Below are positions 1 to 8,482 of a stretch of DNA of 64,000 nt, in pieces. The position numbers and the translations under genes are program-made. The first letter of the stretch is position 1, and every line of letters starts with the position of its first letter. The stretch covers positions 55,928 to 119,927 of the forward strand of contig QXXL01000008.1 of assembly GCA_009911505.1 (NCBI GenBank), read 5' to 3'. Source of the DNA: Lachnospiraceae bacterium. Lineage in GTDB: Bacteria; Bacillota; Clostridia; Lachnospirales; Lachnospiraceae. A model generated the notes under the pieces. The model was given only the letters and a program-made list of their open reading frames with translations. It made no database searches and was not told the DNA's origin.

Positions 1-893
1 AATGTGCCACAGCTATCCGATGCATAATAAGCCTCTACTATCTCACCATCATGTAATGTTGCTTTTAACCTGTAATCAAACGGACATCCGCCAAAATAAT
101 TCTTTGCCTTTTTCACCTTTTCTTTCATAATAATTTGAAACAGTTCTTTTTTTTCTTCATCAAGCGGCTGCCATGAACCATCAATAAACGCTTCTAATTT
201 TTTTATATTTTCCAACTTGCTTATATCCACAGTTTTCAGTTCTGCCATCCCCTTTACCACTTCTAAAAGGGACTCTGATTTTGCAGATGCATAAATCTCT
301 TCCTGATTTTCCTGCTGAATATCAAAATAATGCATGCCGTCGCTAAAACTTCTTATGTTTATTCCAATATAATTGCCATGCCCATTTACCATGATACTGT
401 ACGCTTCAAATACGCAATCTGCATCTAACGGCAAAGTATCTGTATGCTCTTCTTCCTTCTGCAACTCTAATTTTGAGATTTCCCCGAAGAAATCCTTAAT
501 TTCTTCGGGGCTGCCTTCATACAAAACAGTTTCATTATAAAGAGTATATAAAAGGATTGAAAGTACATTACATTCTGGTAGCTCTATCCTGTTTTCTTCA
601 TTGATTAAGACAAATTCCATATTGTCTGCATTCGGAATCCTTATTTTTTCTGAATAGGTCCCAAATTCAAAGCAATTCTCCAGAAATTCCGGAATACCTC
701 CTTCAAGCTGTTTCTGGCTGTCTTCCTCTTTTTCTGTGAAATCTTCCTGCTCGCTTTCCCCCTCTTCATTCTCAGGACTTACCGTTTTTAACTCTTCCTG
801 CAGAAAAGACGAATCATCCCCCTTACATGCACACAGAAAAAGACTCAGACTAAAAAAAGCCGCCAGAACAAAAGCCTTTTTTTGCACCTTCAT
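1..893 (-). CDS. Secreted lipoprotein, 3' part beyond the window
   Basis: The reading frame is open from an ATG at 893 to the window edge, so the C-terminus is missing. The start follows a GGAGGG ribosome binding site. The N-terminus is a lipoprotein signal: two lysines, a hydrophobic stretch and a lipobox ending LCAC with the lipidated cysteine at residue 23. The mature part is acidic and rich in Glu/Asp and shows no domain I recognise. It lies 20 bases downstream of the caspase-like gene on the same strand, so the two are probably co-transcribed and both act outside the membrane. Function unknown. Confidence 0.7.
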   Translation of the reverse strand, partial: MKVQKKAFVLAAFFSLSLFLCACKGDDSSFLQEELKTVSPENEEGESEQEDFTEKEEDSQKQLEGGIPEFLENCFEFGTYSEKIRIPNADNMEFVLINEENRIELPECNVLSILLYTLYNETVLYEGSPEEIKDFFGEISKLELQKEEEHTDTLPLDADCVFEAYSIMVNGHGNYIGINIRSFSDGMHYFDIQQENQEEIYASAKSESLLEVVKGMAELKTVDISKLENIKKLEAFIDGSWQPLDEEKKELFQIIMKEKVKKAKNYFGGCPFDYRLKATLHDGEIVEAYYASDSCGT

Positions 894-913
894 ATCTACC
901 CTCCATAAATACC

Positions 914-2386
914 CTAATCATTGCTCAAGCATTCGCCTGTCAGGCTATTCACCTGATAGGAGCTTCCATCTGTTAATCCAAAAACATAGGATGGTTCATA
1001 TATTCCATCATTATCATTATCACAAAATGCAACATCAACATTTGAAGCCTCTGGTATTTCTGCCTCCACTGATTCATCTTGTACAGCTGTCCTCAATACT
1101 TCACTGCCCTTCACCTCATTTTCCAGCACTTTTAAGGCATCTTTTAAAGACAACTGCGCAGTTCTTTGGGACGGAATCATTTCATATTCGTTATGGTTCA
1201 CCAGACTTGAAACAACACCAGTATCATCTACAATTGCACTATAAAAATCGCCTTTTACCGGAATGCCATCAAACGTATAATTATATGTTACATCATATGC
1301 CACCGTTTCTTCAATTTCATTTTGAGAATTTCCATCCAAATCTACCTCTGCCGCCACAATTTCCCTTATTTCTAAATTACCATTGTCAAAATCTGTGGTA
1401 TTTACACCTTCAAACGCCTCATTGAGCCACTCAACAGATTTGTTTTCCGCTTCATCTGCAGTCATTTCCACGCCCTGATCCTTGACCTCTCCATTTAAAG
1501 TTGTCGTTCCACCATTATCGGATAAGACCGTTACATCCATATCTTCTTTCACGCGGACATCAATATCTGTAGCTTTGATTGTATAATTCGGAATTGCAAT
1601 ATCTATTCCATCCGTTTCCCCGCCAAGCTTTAAATTTGTCGCCAAATTTCTGGGCTGTGTCACCCCATTTGGTTTTGCGGATGAAAAACGGAGAATTGTT
1701 GTTGAACCGGCTCCAGGACGAGAATATGTACTCCCCGGGAATCCTTCAAACCTGGAATACTGCGCATTCCCTTTGTGTGTTAAAACCAGATAATTATTAT
1801 TTCCGTATTTTTTATTTGCAAGAATCCAGGAACTTTTAACTGATTCACCAGTTTTCGCATATGACATAAAATAATCTACCACTGCACCATCTTTTTTTGG
1901 TCCTGCTCCGGGAGCCTTCTCATGATAACCGCAAATCACCCTTACAGCTTTATCGCCTATCATGGCATTTGCATATTGCCCGCGATTTTCATCGCCATAC
2001 AATTGATAACATGCAGCCAGAAAAACAAATTCCAGATTGCTTCCTGACCATTTAAAATCTCCAATTTTGTAAATATTAAAATCCACGCCACTTGCGGTTC
2101 CCCATAACCGCCCTGCTGTACTCCCATGGCTAGACCAGTATTTTATGGCTTTTGACTTTCTTTTAAAATGATTTAATGTTATCCCTGTTTTTTTATAAGT
2201 ACTTTTATAAGACGAATCCTGCCCCTTTATGCCATCGACAAATTTTTTGCAATCAGACTTTCCTTCAAAGCTATTGTTTTTAAACGCCTCCACTGTTTTT
2301 CCAGCTGCATATGACGGGGTAGTTCCTAATAATGAAACGCATACAACCATCGACAAAAAACCTGACAATTTTCTTTTTAATTTCAT
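914..2386 (-). CDS. Secreted caspase-like (clan CD) putative cysteine peptidase
   Basis: This is a 490-residue secreted protein with a signal peptide (residues 1-28, cleavage near SYA-AG). Residues about 40-240 carry the layout of clan CD peptidases (caspase, gingipain, clostripain): a His-Gly after a short hydrophobic strand (SSHGS, His87), then a hydrophobic strand ending in Ala-Ala-Cys (Cys126). It may belong to the DUF6345-like group; I infer this from motifs only. Residues about 300-420 hold two PepSY-like stretches (TADEAENK..., SLKDALKVL). Two acidic calcium-loop-like motifs follow (DLDGNSQNE; DNDNDGIYE near the C-terminus). The start follows AAAGGAGAATG. The gene is divergent from the padR operon and followed by a lipoprotein gene. 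Substrate unknown; activity untested. Confidence 0.72.
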   Translation of the reverse strand: MKLKRKLSGFLSMVVCVSLLGTTPSYAAGKTVEAFKNNSFEGKSDCKKFVDGIKGQDSSYKSTYKKTGITLNHFKRKSKAIKYWSSHGSTAGRLWGTASGVDFNIYKIGDFKWSGSNLEFVFLAACYQLYGDENRGQYANAMIGDKAVRVICGYHEKAPGAGPKKDGAVVDYFMSYAKTGESVKSSWILANKKYGNNNYLVLTHKGNAQYSRFEGFPGSTYSRPGAGSTTILRFSSAKPNGVTQPRNLATNLKLGGETDGIDIAIPNYTIKATDIDVRVKEDMDVTVLSDNGGTTTLNGEVKDQGVEMTADEAENKSVEWLNEAFEGVNTTDFDNGNLEIREIVAAEVDLDGNSQNEIEETVAYDVTYNYTFDGIPVKGDFYSAIVDDTGVVSSLVNHNEYEMIPSQRTAQLSLKDALKVLENEVKGSEVLRTAVQDESVEAEIPEASNVDVAFCDNDNDGIYEPSYVFGLTDGSSYQVNSLTGECLSND

Positions 2387-2624
2387 AATTCATTCTCCTT
2401 TAATTATACTTTTTAGTTGTTTTTTAATAAATCTTTCCTATATTTTACCAAAAAATCACTTCATTAATCACCACCACCTTCCCAATTAGCATAAGGCAAA
2501 AATTTCTTAGAAACTAGCAATTATTTCCAGAGATAGAATGCTGCTGCCAAAAATACCAATTTCTATAATCAGATTATAAGCAAAACAATATATATTGTCA
2601 ACTATAATTTAGTTTTTCTAAATA

Positions 2625-2653
2625 TTGACTTTTCAAAATATATGTGTTATAAA
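2625..2653 (+). promoter_or_regulatory. Sigma-A promoter of the padR operon
   Basis: A -35 box TTGACT (2625-2630), a 17-base spacer and a -10 box TATAAA (2648-2653) lie 20 bases before the padR start, followed by an AGAGGAAAT ribosome binding site. PadR regulators usually bind their own promoter, so autoregulation here is likely but not shown. Confidence 0.65.
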
Positions 2654-2673
2654 TATAAAAGAGGAAATTATTT

Positions 2674-3030
2674 ATGGATAATAAAAGCAATTTTAGACGT
2701 GGCTCTGTGGAACTATTAGTACTCCATCTATTAAGCCAAAAAGATTATTATGGATACGAAATTTCACAAACAATCAAGGAGCAGTCCGATTCTGTATTAA
2801 ATATACCTGTTGGTTCTCTATATCCAGCGCTATATAAGCTGATTGACGCAGGTTATATTTCTGATTATAAAAGACAGGTAGGACGCCGATCAACCCGGGT
2901 ATATTACCATATTGAAGATTCCGGTATAAAACGTTTCAGTTCGCTGATTCAAGATTATAACTCCACTGTTACTGCTATACATCAGGTTCTGAACTATAAA
3001 CCCCAAAATGGAGAAATGACAGATGACTGA
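2674..3030 (+). CDS. PadR family transcriptional regulator
   Basis: 118 residues with the complete PadR winged helix: the RGSVELLVLHLL opening, YGYEI, the recognition helix with GSLYPALYKLIDAGYI, and a wing containing GRRSTRVYYHIE. PadR proteins are dimeric repressors that usually control a neighbouring membrane or efflux gene. The gene is first in a tight operon: its end overlaps the next gene by 8 bases, so the two are translationally coupled. A clear sigma-A promoter lies just upstream. The likely targets are this operon and perhaps the divergent peptidase gene. Confidence 0.9.
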   Translation: MDNKSNFRRGSVELLVLHLLSQKDYYGYEISQTIKEQSDSVLNIPVGSLYPALYKLIDAGYISDYKRQVGRRSTRVYYHIEDSGIKRFSSLIQDYNSTVTAIHQVLNYKPQNGEMTDD

Positions 3031-3421
3031 CAATGAACAAATTATCCGTTCTTATATAAAAGAAGTAAAATGTCATTTTCCAGTCTACAAAGCACAGGAA
3101 AAAAAATTTGTTGACGACTTAGAAAATGCCATTATGGATTTTTCAAATGAAACCAAAGAATTTACATACAATGAATTACTTAACCGCTTTGGTTCGCCAA
3201 AGGATTTAGTTGCAAACTATTTATTAGAAGCAGATGCACAATATTTAAGCAAAGAAATACGCTATTCACACCACATTAAGCTGATTTCAATATTTTCGGC
3301 AGGTATGCTTATCGTATCTCTTACTATTGTTATATTGTTGCAATATCTCTTCTACTATCATGCGCGCACATCCTACATATCTAGAGAAATAACTACAATA
3401 GAGGAGGAAAACAACAAATGA
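3023..3421 (+). CDS. Small membrane protein with HAAS-like domain (DUF6120-like)
   Basis: 132 residues. The N-terminal 75 residues are helical and resemble HAAS-type signalling domains that occur beside PadR regulators (FVDDLENAIMDF, YNELLNRFGSPKDLVANYL). One transmembrane helix follows (about residues 90-112), then a short charged tail. It overlaps padR by 8 bases and the next gene by 4 bases (ATGA). In known PadR/HAAS pairs the membrane protein is thought to relay an envelope signal. The DUF6120 assignment comes from context and memory rather than a search. Confidence 0.7.
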   Translation: MTDNEQIIRSYIKEVKCHFPVYKAQEKKFVDDLENAIMDFSNETKEFTYNELLNRFGSPKDLVANYLLEADAQYLSKEIRYSHHIKLISIFSAGMLIVSLTIVILLQYLFYYHARTSYISREITTIEEENNK

Positions 3422-3942
3422 CCCAATGTAATGTAAAGAAACTCTTTTATGCTGTAACAATATTAGCAATTACCTTTATGCTTGTCACAGGGAATCATTC
3501 AAAAACAGTTTACGCAGCCGACACATCTGTATCATCTCAAGATGTAACTATAGAAAAAATCACAGATGATTTATATTGTATTACAACCATTGAAACAACA
3601 ATAAATGGCAGTTCGGATAAAAGTACTGCCGCCACACGTTCCTCTAAAACAAAATCAGGAAGTAAAACAGTCAAATATCAAAACAGCAACGGAACAACAT
3701 TATGGTATGTAAAAGTATCTGGGGATTTTTCATATAACGGAAGCAGTTCTCGTTGCACCTCTGCATCTGTATCAGCAGCTTCTTACGACAAAAATTGGAC
3801 AATTTCCAATAAAAGCAGCAGCAAATCAGGAAAAACTGCCACTGCTACTGCTACTGGCACATTAAACAAAAACTCTTTGTTCAGCCAAACCATCACAAAA
3901 ACTGTATCATTAAGTTGCTCTAAAAACGGCAAACTTTCATAA
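3418..3942 (+). CDS. Secreted DUF6147-like protein
   Basis: 174 residues with a signal peptide (about residues 1-34, ending VYA-AD). The mature part is rich in Ser, Thr and Lys. A repeated-strand region (GTTLWYVKVSGDFSYNGSS, CTSASVSAASYD) is followed by alternating Ser/Thr-Ala strands. The pattern resembles DUF6147 proteins of Lachnospiraceae; function unknown. The start overlaps the preceding gene (ATGA), so it is the last gene of the PadR operon, and a strong terminator follows at once. It is likely exported and shed or loosely attached to the wall. Confidence 0.7.
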   Translation: MTQCNVKKLFYAVTILAITFMLVTGNHSKTVYAADTSVSSQDVTIEKITDDLYCITTIETTINGSSDKSTAATRSSKTKSGSKTVKYQNSNGTTLWYVKVSGDFSYNGSSSRCTSASVSAASYDKNWTISNKSSSKSGKTATATATGTLNKNSLFSQTITKTVSLSCSKNGKLS

Positions 3943-3945
3943 CAT

Positions 3946-3991
3946 AAAAAAATTATCGTAGGAGAATTATTTCTCTTCCGATAATTTTTTT
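3946..3991 (+). terminator. Bidirectional intrinsic terminator
   Basis: A 12-base stem (3946-3958 with 3979-3990) has an A-run on its left and a T-run on its right, so it can end the padR operon on the plus strand and the sortase/integrase operon on the minus strand. An inner GGAGAA/TTCTCT stem extends it. Confidence 0.8.
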
Positions 3992-4062
3992 ATGTTATTT
4001 TTTTCATGTAAACCAAATGGACATCTTACAAACGATCTCCTCGCCTTTCATGTTGGCTTCTC

Positions 4063-4827
4063 CTACGGTTTAACCACACCCAGCAATACAAACCTGGCAT
4101 CATTAAATTCGTAGCTGCATGTAGATAAGACCAGAATCCTGTCCGTGACTGCCGGGATAATTTCACTGCGGAAGCACGAGCGTTCTTTGGTCTTATCCAT
4201 CCACTCTGTAAAATCCTGATCTGATGGAAAACCAATTTTCCATATTTCATCCTGGACGCTTGCCACATATCCCGCAAAAATTTCTATCTCATAGTTTTTA
4301 TCGGGTGTCAATAAAAGGGCAATGGAATGGTCATTATAATACTCCTGCTTCTTATATGCCGTAAGTCCGGTAAACATAGTGCCGTTTTTCATGTGATGCC
4401 CATAGATAATGCTGTTCCAGTCTGAGAAATCCGGCCTGTTCCGGCTGTCCAGGAAAATACAGCCTGCGCTGTTCCATTTTCCATCGAACAAATGATTCAG
4501 ATAATACTGGTTATCCGCCCCCTGCACCACCGGGTAATTAATTGGCGTGTCTTCAATATAAATCCAAGCCACAATATCCGGATTGATTTCGGCCAATGCC
4601 TCAAAATCCACGACCGGCCATCTGATATCCGGCCCGCTTTCTCCAGACTGACTCCCATCCTCGTTGTCTTCTGGAGCCTCATCAACCCAGACATACTGTT
4701 CTATCTCAGTATAGGAGGATTCGCCTTCCCCATATTCTTTCAGCTTCCAGTATACCTGAAAGACGCCTACCAGGAATATCCCTGTAAAAATTAAAATCAG
4801 TATGGTATATAATATTTTCTTTTTCAT
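4063..4827 (-). CDS. srtB: Class B sortase
   Basis: 254 residues: an N-terminal membrane anchor (about residues 6-27), an acidic linker, then the sortase B domain. The catalytic set is visible: His144 in IIYGHHM, Cys237 in LVLSTCSYE and Arg245 in NDARFVLLG. Sortases cut a C-terminal sorting signal and transfer the protein to the wall or to a pilin. The likely substrate in this element is the giant adhesin at 12,679-17,280, which ends in VPKTGD; this pairing is inferred. It lies 6 bases downstream of the integrase gene, an unusual operon partner, so sortase expression may be tied to element mobility. Confidence 0.9.
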   Translation of the reverse strand: MKKKILYTILILIFTGIFLVGVFQVYWKLKEYGEGESSYTEIEQYVWVDEAPEDNEDGSQSGESGPDIRWPVVDFEALAEINPDIVAWIYIEDTPINYPVVQGADNQYYLNHLFDGKWNSAGCIFLDSRNRPDFSDWNSIIYGHHMKNGTMFTGLTAYKKQEYYNDHSIALLLTPDKNYEIEIFAGYVASVQDEIWKIGFPSDQDFTEWMDKTKERSCFRSEIIPAVTDRILVLSTCSYEFNDARFVLLGVVKP

Positions 4828-4833
4828 AATCCT

Positions 4834-5664
4834 TTACAGCCTGTTGGCCTTATTTTTCATCTCCTTTGCAGTAGGGTTGCTGTAAATCAAAGTAGTCTGT
4901 ATGTTACTGTGCCCAGCCTGGTTGGCAATTTCGTGGATGGAATATCCGCTCTCCAGCGCATGTGAGCAAAAATAGTGCCGCAGCGTTTTGGGTGTAATAA
5001 CATCCGAATACTGGTTGAATATCTGATTGACCCTGGATGGAGCCATTTTCCCACTCTGTCTGCTGACAAAAAGATATGGGCTTTCTGTTCTGCGTTCCTT
5101 CAGGTATTCCCGGATTGCATGGACAATTTTATCATTGAGATAGACCAGCCTCTGTTTATCCCCCTTTCCAATGACGCGGATTTCTTTCGACACCAGATCC
5201 ACCTGCTCCAGCAATAGATTGACGCATTCACTTCTCCGTAGCCCAGAATAGGCGTACAAAGTAACAAGCGCATAATCCCGCTTGCTCCCTCCTTCCAGAA
5301 GCCTCTGCCGGAATGCATCTACCTCCTGCTTCGTGACAGTGCATGGATTCGCATATTGCATCTGCACCTTCATGAAATCCGCCTTCAAGATAACCACCTC
5401 TGTCTGCACTCCCCTGCTTACCAGAAACTCATTCAGGCATCGTAATGCAGACAAATGATTATTTACCGATTTGGGGGCATAGCCTTTTATGTTCCGCATA
5501 TAGGAAATATACTCCAGCACATTTGCACGATACAGCTGCGGCGGCGCATTCCCAAAGCTTGCGTCACACCATTTCAAATACTGACGGACATTCCGGGTAT
5601 AGGTTTCTGTTGTGTTCTGCGACTTTCCCATCTTCTGTAAATACAAAATAAATTGATCTGTCAT
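4834..5664 (-). CDS. Tyrosine recombinase / integrase
   Basis: 276 residues. An N-terminal SAM-like core-binding domain (about 1-100) precedes the catalytic domain. Visible residues are Arg143 (SGLRRSE), Lys167 (GKGDKQR), Arg229 (TLRH), His252 (AGHSN) and Tyr261 (LIYSN). The first histidine of the usual HxLRH box is replaced by lysine (TPKTLRH, Lys226), a substitution seen in some mobile-element recombinases. It would cut and join the att sites of the element by a Tyr-linked intermediate. The start follows AAGGAGTG. Clustered repeats just upstream (5,751-5,859) may be its arm-type binding sites. No accompanying excisionase was recognised with certainty. Confidence 0.9.
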   Translation of the reverse strand: MTDQFILYLQKMGKSQNTTETYTRNVRQYLKWCDASFGNAPPQLYRANVLEYISYMRNIKGYAPKSVNNHLSALRCLNEFLVSRGVQTEVVILKADFMKVQMQYANPCTVTKQEVDAFRQRLLEGGSKRDYALVTLYAYSGLRRSECVNLLLEQVDLVSKEIRVIGKGDKQRLVYLNDKIVHAIREYLKERRTESPYLFVSRQSGKMAPSRVNQIFNQYSDVITPKTLRHYFCSHALESGYSIHEIANQAGHSNIQTTLIYSNPTAKEMKNKANRL

Positions 5665-5750
5665 CTTCTCACACTCCTTCCTTATACTGTCTATTACACG
5701 ATAAGGAAGACGTTATTACAACACAATCCGCCAAATTCCCCTTTGCTATT

Positions 5751-5859
5751 GATTATGTCTAACTCATTTCATCCGCAAAGTATGCTGATTATGTTTAACT
5801 CAGCACACAAAAATATAAGACTGACCCCTGCGAGTTAAACACAATTAACATTATGTTTA
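5751..5859. repeat. Cluster of four short repeats upstream of the integrase
   Basis: Two direct copies of GATTATGTYTAACTCA (5751-5766, 5787-5802) are followed by an inverted copy, GAGTTAAACACAATT (5832-5846), and a partial copy ATTATGTTTA (5850-5859). Position and spacing fit recombinase or excisionase arm sites, or a repressor operator. The rest of 5,665-6,102 shows no convincing gene. Confidence 0.55.
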
Positions 5860-6102
5860 GGTTCTCAGGGATTTGATTTTTAAAGCCCATACTCATATCA
5901 TCCTGATTTTTTATAATCCTCTTGATATTATTCTCCGTTGTAAATATAATAGGTATTGTGAATAAGGAAAAAATGCTGTGAACTGTACCTCCACAAACAG
6001 AGCTGCCAAAAAACGAATCCTTTTCAGGGGGCAGGCTGCAATACTGTGCAAGGAGAACCGTATCTTCAGCATTCATCATCTTAAAGGAAAGGCGGTAAAC
6101 GA

Positions 6103-6711
6103 ATGCCAAAACAATTCAAAGCTGCCAGACAAATCAATAAATTAAAGGCAGTCAAAGCAGCCGAAAAACTTGGCATATCCCAGCCGACGCTCAGTGCCTG
6201 GGAAAGCGAACGGAAGTCCCCATCCATAGACAGTCTGGAGAATATGGCAAACCTTTATGGAGTCACAACAGATTTCCTGCTCGGGCGCTCCGCAACCCAT
6301 ACACCGGATTCCAAAAGACCCATCCCATTACAGGCGTTGCCGGCTTTTCATGGCAGGCCGGTATGGTCCGCCGCTTATGGATGGCTGCTGGTAAATGCTG
6401 CTGATAGGCTCCTGACTTTTCCAGATGGACATGCACTGCCATTTACAGATATGACTGGGGACTTATTTAGCCTGGCTCCCCCATTTTCAGAAACAGAGCC
6501 ACCCAAAGGGCAACCTCTGTCCCGTTTTGAAGTCAGCGGCCAAAAAGAAATCTGGCTGGAGCCGATTTCTCCAGACTCAGGCTTGCGGGAGGAACTGCAA
6601 GGATGGTACCAGGTAAAAGCGCGCTATGTTGAAAATGAGTATGGCAACCGCTTCTATTTAGACACCTATGGAGCTAAATGGCTGGCATTCCCCTCGGAAT
6701 CCAAAGCATAA
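6103..6711 (+). CDS. XRE-family HTH regulator with C-terminal sensor-like domain
   Basis: 202 residues. The N-terminal 65 residues form an HTH_3 domain (AAEKLGISQPTLSAWESERKSPSIDSL..., then YGVTTDFLLGR). The C-terminal about 120 residues (a Trp-rich region with GRPVWSAAYGWLLVN and EIWLEPISPDSGLR...) match no domain I recognise; comparable extensions on element-encoded repressors sense a ligand or bind a partner. It is the only gene on the plus strand in this part of the element, oriented away from the integrase, and could control integrase expression. A terminator follows directly. Confidence 0.8.
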   Translation: MPKQFKAARQINKLKAVKAAEKLGISQPTLSAWESERKSPSIDSLENMANLYGVTTDFLLGRSATHTPDSKRPIPLQALPAFHGRPVWSAAYGWLLVNAADRLLTFPDGHALPFTDMTGDLFSLAPPFSETEPPKGQPLSRFEVSGQKEIWLEPISPDSGLREELQGWYQVKARYVENEYGNRFYLDTYGAKWLAFPSESKA

Positions 6712-6715
6712 ATAT

Positions 6716-6753
6716 ACTCCGATGTTCTGTGACAAACAGACTTCGGAGTTTTT
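6716..6753 (+). terminator. Intrinsic terminator after the XRE gene
   Basis: ACTCCGA (6716-6722) pairs with TCGGAGT (6743-6749), with an inner TCTGT/ACAGA stem, and is followed by a T-run. Confidence 0.8.
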
Positions 6754-7003
6754 GATTATTTATGCTTACTGAACAGGCTGCCAAATATTCAGTTACAGCA
6801 ATAAACATATTTGGTATGTCCAGCTATGTTATAAGGAGAAAACACTGTCAACTATATGCATCCCTCCATTTCCACTTTTCTACATTTTCAAGACAATCCC
6901 CTGGTCCATACCCCTAAAATATACCTTCTGCTATTTCGCAAAAAATTTATATATTATAGAAGGGCACCCATATCATGCCTATACTCTGTTACCCAATTTT
7001 ATT

Positions 7004-7183
7004 TTACCTGCATTTCAGTATACTTTTTCCCAACTTTGTGCGGTGCATGAGCATCATCAAGGCCATTTTTATCTTAAACCTCAATGAAAACCGATGGTCA
7101 AGCATATCTCTTGACCGGTTCTCATATTCCTCTTTTGTCAGTTCCTCAAATACATTCCTTAACACTTCTTCCATTTTCTGCAT
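7004..7183 (-). CDS. Small hypothetical protein (59 residues)
   Basis: An ATG at 7183 follows AGGTGA at good spacing and opens a 59-residue frame (start MQKMEEVLRN, end SILKCR). It is charged at the N-terminus with a Met-rich amphipathic helix (KMALMMLMHR) near the end. No family recognised. The gene stands alone between two regions without genes (6,755-7,003 and 7,184-7,504). It could be an element-encoded small regulator or an excisionase-sized protein; this is a guess from size and place. Confidence 0.5.
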   Translation of the reverse strand: MQKMEEVLRNVFEELTKEEYENRSRDMLDHRFSLRFKIKMALMMLMHRTKLGKSILKCR

Positions 7184-7574
7184 AATTATGTCACCTCATT
7201 ATGAATTATTACAGTTTGGCATATTGTGCCATATCTATAATTATAGTAACAATTCCTGGTCATAAAATATGACACATCATGATATTATTCTTTTCTGCCA
7301 AAAATGGAACTATTAATTTTTATGCAAAATTAAAGTTATTGCTCATCTACACCCCCCGCTTCTGTCAGAACTGTTTTCTTTATCGGATAAATAAGCCAAG
7401 TATGTATGCTTAATTATCCAGTTTCTTCCAAAATATATCTATATATTCGGCACAACACCTTCCTCTGTTTATAGTCATTTATAAATCCAGTCGCCTAAAT
7501 AAATAGGTCAAAACCATAAAACGGGTTTTGACCTACCTACTATGCTGTATTTTTTCCAAATGTGTTATATTATG
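7184..7574. other. Gene-free AT-rich stretch
   Basis: No open frame with a ribosome binding site was found on either strand. The only clear structure is the hairpin at 7,505-7,534. It probably holds the promoter of the small minus-strand gene ending at 7,004. Confidence 0.4.
7505..7534 (-). terminator. Strong hairpin, probable terminator of the TA operon
   Basis: AGGTCAAAACC (7505-7515) pairs perfectly with GGTTTTGACCT (7524-7534) around an 8-base loop. It lies 40 bases past the end of the GNAT gene, with a T-rich tract on the minus side. Confidence 0.65.
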
Positions 7575-8186
7575 TTAAAGCAGTCTTAAAAGTTGTACCA
7601 ACTCATGAGGCTCATCTGGATTTGATGTGGTCTGTCTGGTATCAAACTGCAAAAAACAATTGTTATGATAAAATGACAACAGCTTCTCCTCATTTTCTGC
7701 TTCCAAAAATGTTACCATACCACCAAATACATATTGTGTTGCTTTAATTTTATCCCATGCCAGTTCAAGAAGTTCTGCACCAGTAATCAGTTTTCCATCA
7801 TCTTCGGAATAATTTTTACCTAATTGTGCAATCAAATAGGCTGACATGGTATATGTATCTGAATCTTTATCCAATTCACTTATCCGTAACAATTTTTTCT
7901 TTACCGTATTGCTTACAGTTTCACCCCTTATTGTCAATGGCTTTAAGGCAAGAGTAAAATACCCCAACAATTTTCCGTCAGCAACAGAAAATACAAGATA
8001 TGTGACGGACTGGTTCTTTTTCGTAAATTCAATGGAACTGTATTTCAAAAAACGTTCCACATCCGGGTTCATCGGACAAGAGAACTCAGAGAGGATTTGG
8101 AGAAGCTCATCCTCCCCAAGCTCAAGATTCTCGTTTCCAATATACCTTCGGATATTAATTATCCTATATTTGTTTTTTTCTGCCAT
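7575..8186 (-). CDS. GNAT-family acetyltransferase, probable toxin of a type II TA pair
   Basis: 203 residues. The C-terminal half shows the GNAT end pattern FLEAENEEKLLSFYHNNCF, and the middle has YLIAQLGKNYS and GYFTLALKPL, typical of TacT-like GNAT toxins that acetylate aminoacyl-tRNA. Here the acetyl-CoA loop (QLGKNYSEDDG) is followed by a helix as in that fold. The gene overlaps the upstream small gene by 23 bases, the usual antitoxin-toxin order. Toxicity and substrate are inferred. An ordinary GNAT enzyme is the alternative. Confidence 0.72.
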   Translation of the reverse strand: MAEKNKYRIINIRRYIGNENLELGEDELLQILSEFSCPMNPDVERFLKYSSIEFTKKNQSVTYLVFSVADGKLLGYFTLALKPLTIRGETVSNTVKKKLLRISELDKDSDTYTMSAYLIAQLGKNYSEDDGKLITGAELLELAWDKIKATQYVFGGMVTFLEAENEEKLLSFYHNNCFLQFDTRQTTSNPDEPHELVQLLRLL

Positions 8187-8364
8187 TCGCCTCTTTCCTC
8201 ATTCTCATAAATTCAAGCAGCTCTGCTTCGTCTGTTATTTCACTTGCAGCTACCAGAATACGCTTAGGACGGTTTTTGGCAGATTCTTCAATCGCATTAA
8301 CAAACATCTCCACCTGTTCCTTGCCCGATATGACAAAATTTTTCGTAATGCTAGAAGTTGCCAT
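8164..8364 (-). CDS. Small antitoxin-like protein paired with the GNAT gene
   Basis: 66 residues from the ATG at 8364, chosen because AAAGGAGGTG sits right before it; a longer frame starts further up without such a site. Sequence: MATSSITKNFVISGK..., helical middle (QVEMFVNAIEES), basic C-terminus (MRKEANGRKKQ). Its size, charge, position and overlap with the GNAT gene fit an antitoxin that binds DNA and neutralises the toxin. No named antitoxin family was recognised with certainty. Confidence 0.65.
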   Translation of the reverse strand: MATSSITKNFVISGKEQVEMFVNAIEESAKNRPKRILVAASEITDEAELLEFMRMRKEANGRKKQI

Positions 8365-8482
8365 AAGAAACACCTCCTTTTTCCATTCTGCTTTTCTGTA
8401 ACAGTTCATACTTCCTATCTATATTTTATTACCTTATTGCAGTTAATGCAACAGATCTTTATGAATTTTTTATGTTCTCTTC

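Noticed and set aside
3946..4062. Left end of the element between the DUF6147-like gene and the sortase
   Set aside because: It would be the natural place, but the missing spoVAC 3' part is not on the left side, so the true left end is unproven and may be outside the window.
5795..6109. 104-residue frame on the minus strand before the XRE gene
   Set aside because: No good ribosome binding site, no domain; it overlaps the repeat array and probable control region.
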